From assembly GCA_002402825.1 (NCBI GenBank), contig DHGP01000006.1, positions 1 to 64,000 of the forward strand: a stretch of 64,000 bases of DNA. Reading direction: 5' to 3'. Origin of the DNA: Firmicutes bacterium UBA4795 (lineage in GTDB: Bacteria; Bacillota; Desulfotomaculia; Desulfotomaculales; Nap2-2B). Under the pieces are notes generated by a model, which worked only from the letters and a program-made list of their open reading frames with translations, was not told the DNA's origin and did no database searches. Positions 63,316 through 64,000 of this stretch are shown here, in pieces. Positions within the stretch are counted from its first letter, which is position 1. The number at the start of each line of letters is the position of its first letter. The position numbers and the translations under genes are program-made.

Positions 63316-63498
63316 ATGGGAAGAAGGCGTCGCGGTTTAATGTCCGAGAGGCTGAAGTACGAATTAGCCAAAGAGCTCGGTGTGGATGATGTGGTGCGCA
63401 AGGAAGGATGGGGAAGCGTTTCTTCCCGAAACTGCGGTAACCTGGTCCGCCTGGCCATCGCCCGGGCCGAAAAAAACATGACGCAGGGACAAAAATAA
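63316..63498 (+). CDS. alpha/beta-type small acid-soluble spore protein
   Basis: 60 residues: LMSERLKYELAKELGVDDVVRKEGWGSVSSRNCGNLVRLAIARAEKNM. The E-x-A-x-E-L-G-V and G-x-x-S-x-R-x-x-G-x-x-x-G/V pattern is the DNA-binding SASP core, although the usual G-x-M-V and G-G-Y segments are modified. It coats spore DNA for UV resistance and is expressed under SigG. AAAGGAGGAAG precedes the ATG by 5-6 nt. A terminator hairpin follows. Confidence 0.9.
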   Translation: MGRRRRGLMSERLKYELAKELGVDDVVRKEGWGSVSSRNCGNLVRLAIARAEKNMTQGQK

Positions 63499-63504
63499 GG
63501 GCAA

Positions 63505-63534
63505 AAAGGTGCGCTAAAATACAAGCGCACCTTT
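63505..63534 (+). terminator. hairpin terminator after the SASP gene
   Basis: AAGGTGCGCT (63506-63515) and AGCGCACCTT (63524-63533) form a 10-bp stem with an 8-nt loop, followed by TTGCCATTTC, a weak T-run. Probably a rho-independent terminator. Confidence 0.6.
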
Positions 63535-63797
63535 GCCATTTCTTAACAAATCCGATTTTGCAAAAAAGCTAAGGACGAATGTCAAAGGAGGGCTGCCATA
63601 GGGTTTTAATTCATAGGTTTTAATTTAAGTTGGTTTGGTTAAATTTAATACTTTTTATCATTTTAGATTAGTTTTTCCATAAGTCTATTTAGAGGGAAGC
63701 TGTTTGGTAAAAGTTTTTACCCAAGAGTATTGATGCTTCTTTTTTAATATGGTTGATTTCGCTGGGTTTTGTTGTCGTTTGTATTCAAATTTTTAGT

Positions 63798-64000
63798 TTA
63801 AAACCATTCCTTAATAAAATAAGGCTTAAAGCCTAAATAATCGGCACTGGTAAGATAAAAGTTAATTCCCCAGGTGTTACTAGGCAGGCGATAACGGTTG
63901 GCCCGATCGTGAAGGTGCGCGTAAACAACCGTGGTTACTCCGTATTTTTGCAATACCTCAATAAAACGGTTAAATTCATGTTTTTCATTAGTAGGCATAT
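63798..64000 (-). CDS. metallophosphoesterase, C-terminal part (start cut by the window)
   Basis: The minus-strand frame reads YMPTNEKHEFNRFIEVLQKYGVTTVVYAHLHDRANRYRLPSNTWGINFYLTSADYLGFKPYFIKEWF to a stop at 63798. The VVYAHLHDRA (G/A-H-x-H metal site) and the YLTSADYLGF tail are typical of calcineurin-like phosphoesterases. The upstream HYPPTN-like segment suggests the active-site His region lies just beyond the window. The upstream ATG at 63998 is internal, not the start. Confidence 0.8.
   Translation of the reverse strand, partial: MPTNEKHEFNRFIEVLQKYGVTTVVYAHLHDRANRYRLPSNTWGINFYLTSADYLGFKPYFIKEWF

Noticed and set aside
63541..63797. Possible small gene or RNA between the SASP gene and the phosphoesterase
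   Set aside because: AT-rich, no open frame with a ribosome site and no stable hairpin beyond the terminator.

Overview
The window looks like chromosomal core DNA of an endospore-forming Clostridia-class Firmicute (Peptococcaceae/Moorella-like by gene content). It carries sigE, sigG, spoIIGA, spoIIR, a ymxH/ylmC-type gene, an alpha/beta SASP, RemA, AmaP/Asp23/DUF2273, DapL and RqcH. Most genes lie on the minus strand. Ribosome sites are strong GGAGG types, and GTG or TTG starts are frequent. Genus assignment is inference.

Layout. 0-1.3 kb: toxin-antitoxin and Rpn-nuclease debris, with a decapitated MazF abutting an intact RelE-type pair. 1.4-4.8 kb: a two-gene polysaccharide ABC exporter and a complete IS701-type element with a TTAA duplication. 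4.9-13.5 kb: L,D-transpeptidase, MATE pump, glutamine synthetase behind a probable attenuator, ACT/UPF0210/MBL genes, zinc-ribbon proteins, phosphomannomutase. 13.6-24.2 kb: rnpB, then TrmK, SecDF-YajC, Tgt, LspA, SAM hydrolase, XseA, NusB and an envelope-stress trio. 24.4-27.5 kb: RluD, an intact MazEF pair, RmuC. 27.6-39 kb: a cofactor block (NadE, CoaX, BirA, Nudix, NadC, NadB, PanD, PanC, PanB, DUF2520), led by a hairpin that looks like the pan RNA motif plus a terminator. 39.3-43.3 kb: sporulation cluster. 43.6-49 kb: SurE, part of a sodium-pumping decarboxylase, and a preQ0 cluster (FolE, QueE, DUF366, QueC, QueD). 49-58 kb: DUF2953, TPR, CoaBC, RpoZ, Gmk, RemA, YicC, an aminotransferase, DapL, DapF. 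58-64 kb: calcium P-type ATPase, RqcH, SASP, start of a metallophosphoesterase.

The most unusual layer is a set of short palindromic repeats that sit between genes and also inside genes. One ~85-90 bp family lies in helix P12 of rnpB, in frame inside a Nudix gene, and between genes at 61.2 kb. A 26-28 bp palindrome occurs at least six times between genes or at stop codons, and in degenerate form inside rqcH. A 21 bp hairpin is in frame in both coaBC and rqcH, and a TTCGA-rich repeat is in frame in dapF. This resembles the behaviour of Rickettsia palindromic elements and is the best candidate here for something undescribed. A 193 bp MITE-like element with ~38 bp inverted repeats lies between nadB and panD.

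Functional links: NadB, PanD, DapL and DapF draw on aspartate or the aspartate pathway. BirA is the likely biotinyl-transferase for the biotin carrier at 45.8 kb. FolE, QueD, QueE and QueC make preQ0, and Tgt (at 19 kb) inserts the derived base into tRNA. CoaX, CoaBC and PanBCD cover much of CoA synthesis. No tRNA, CRISPR array or prophage was seen.
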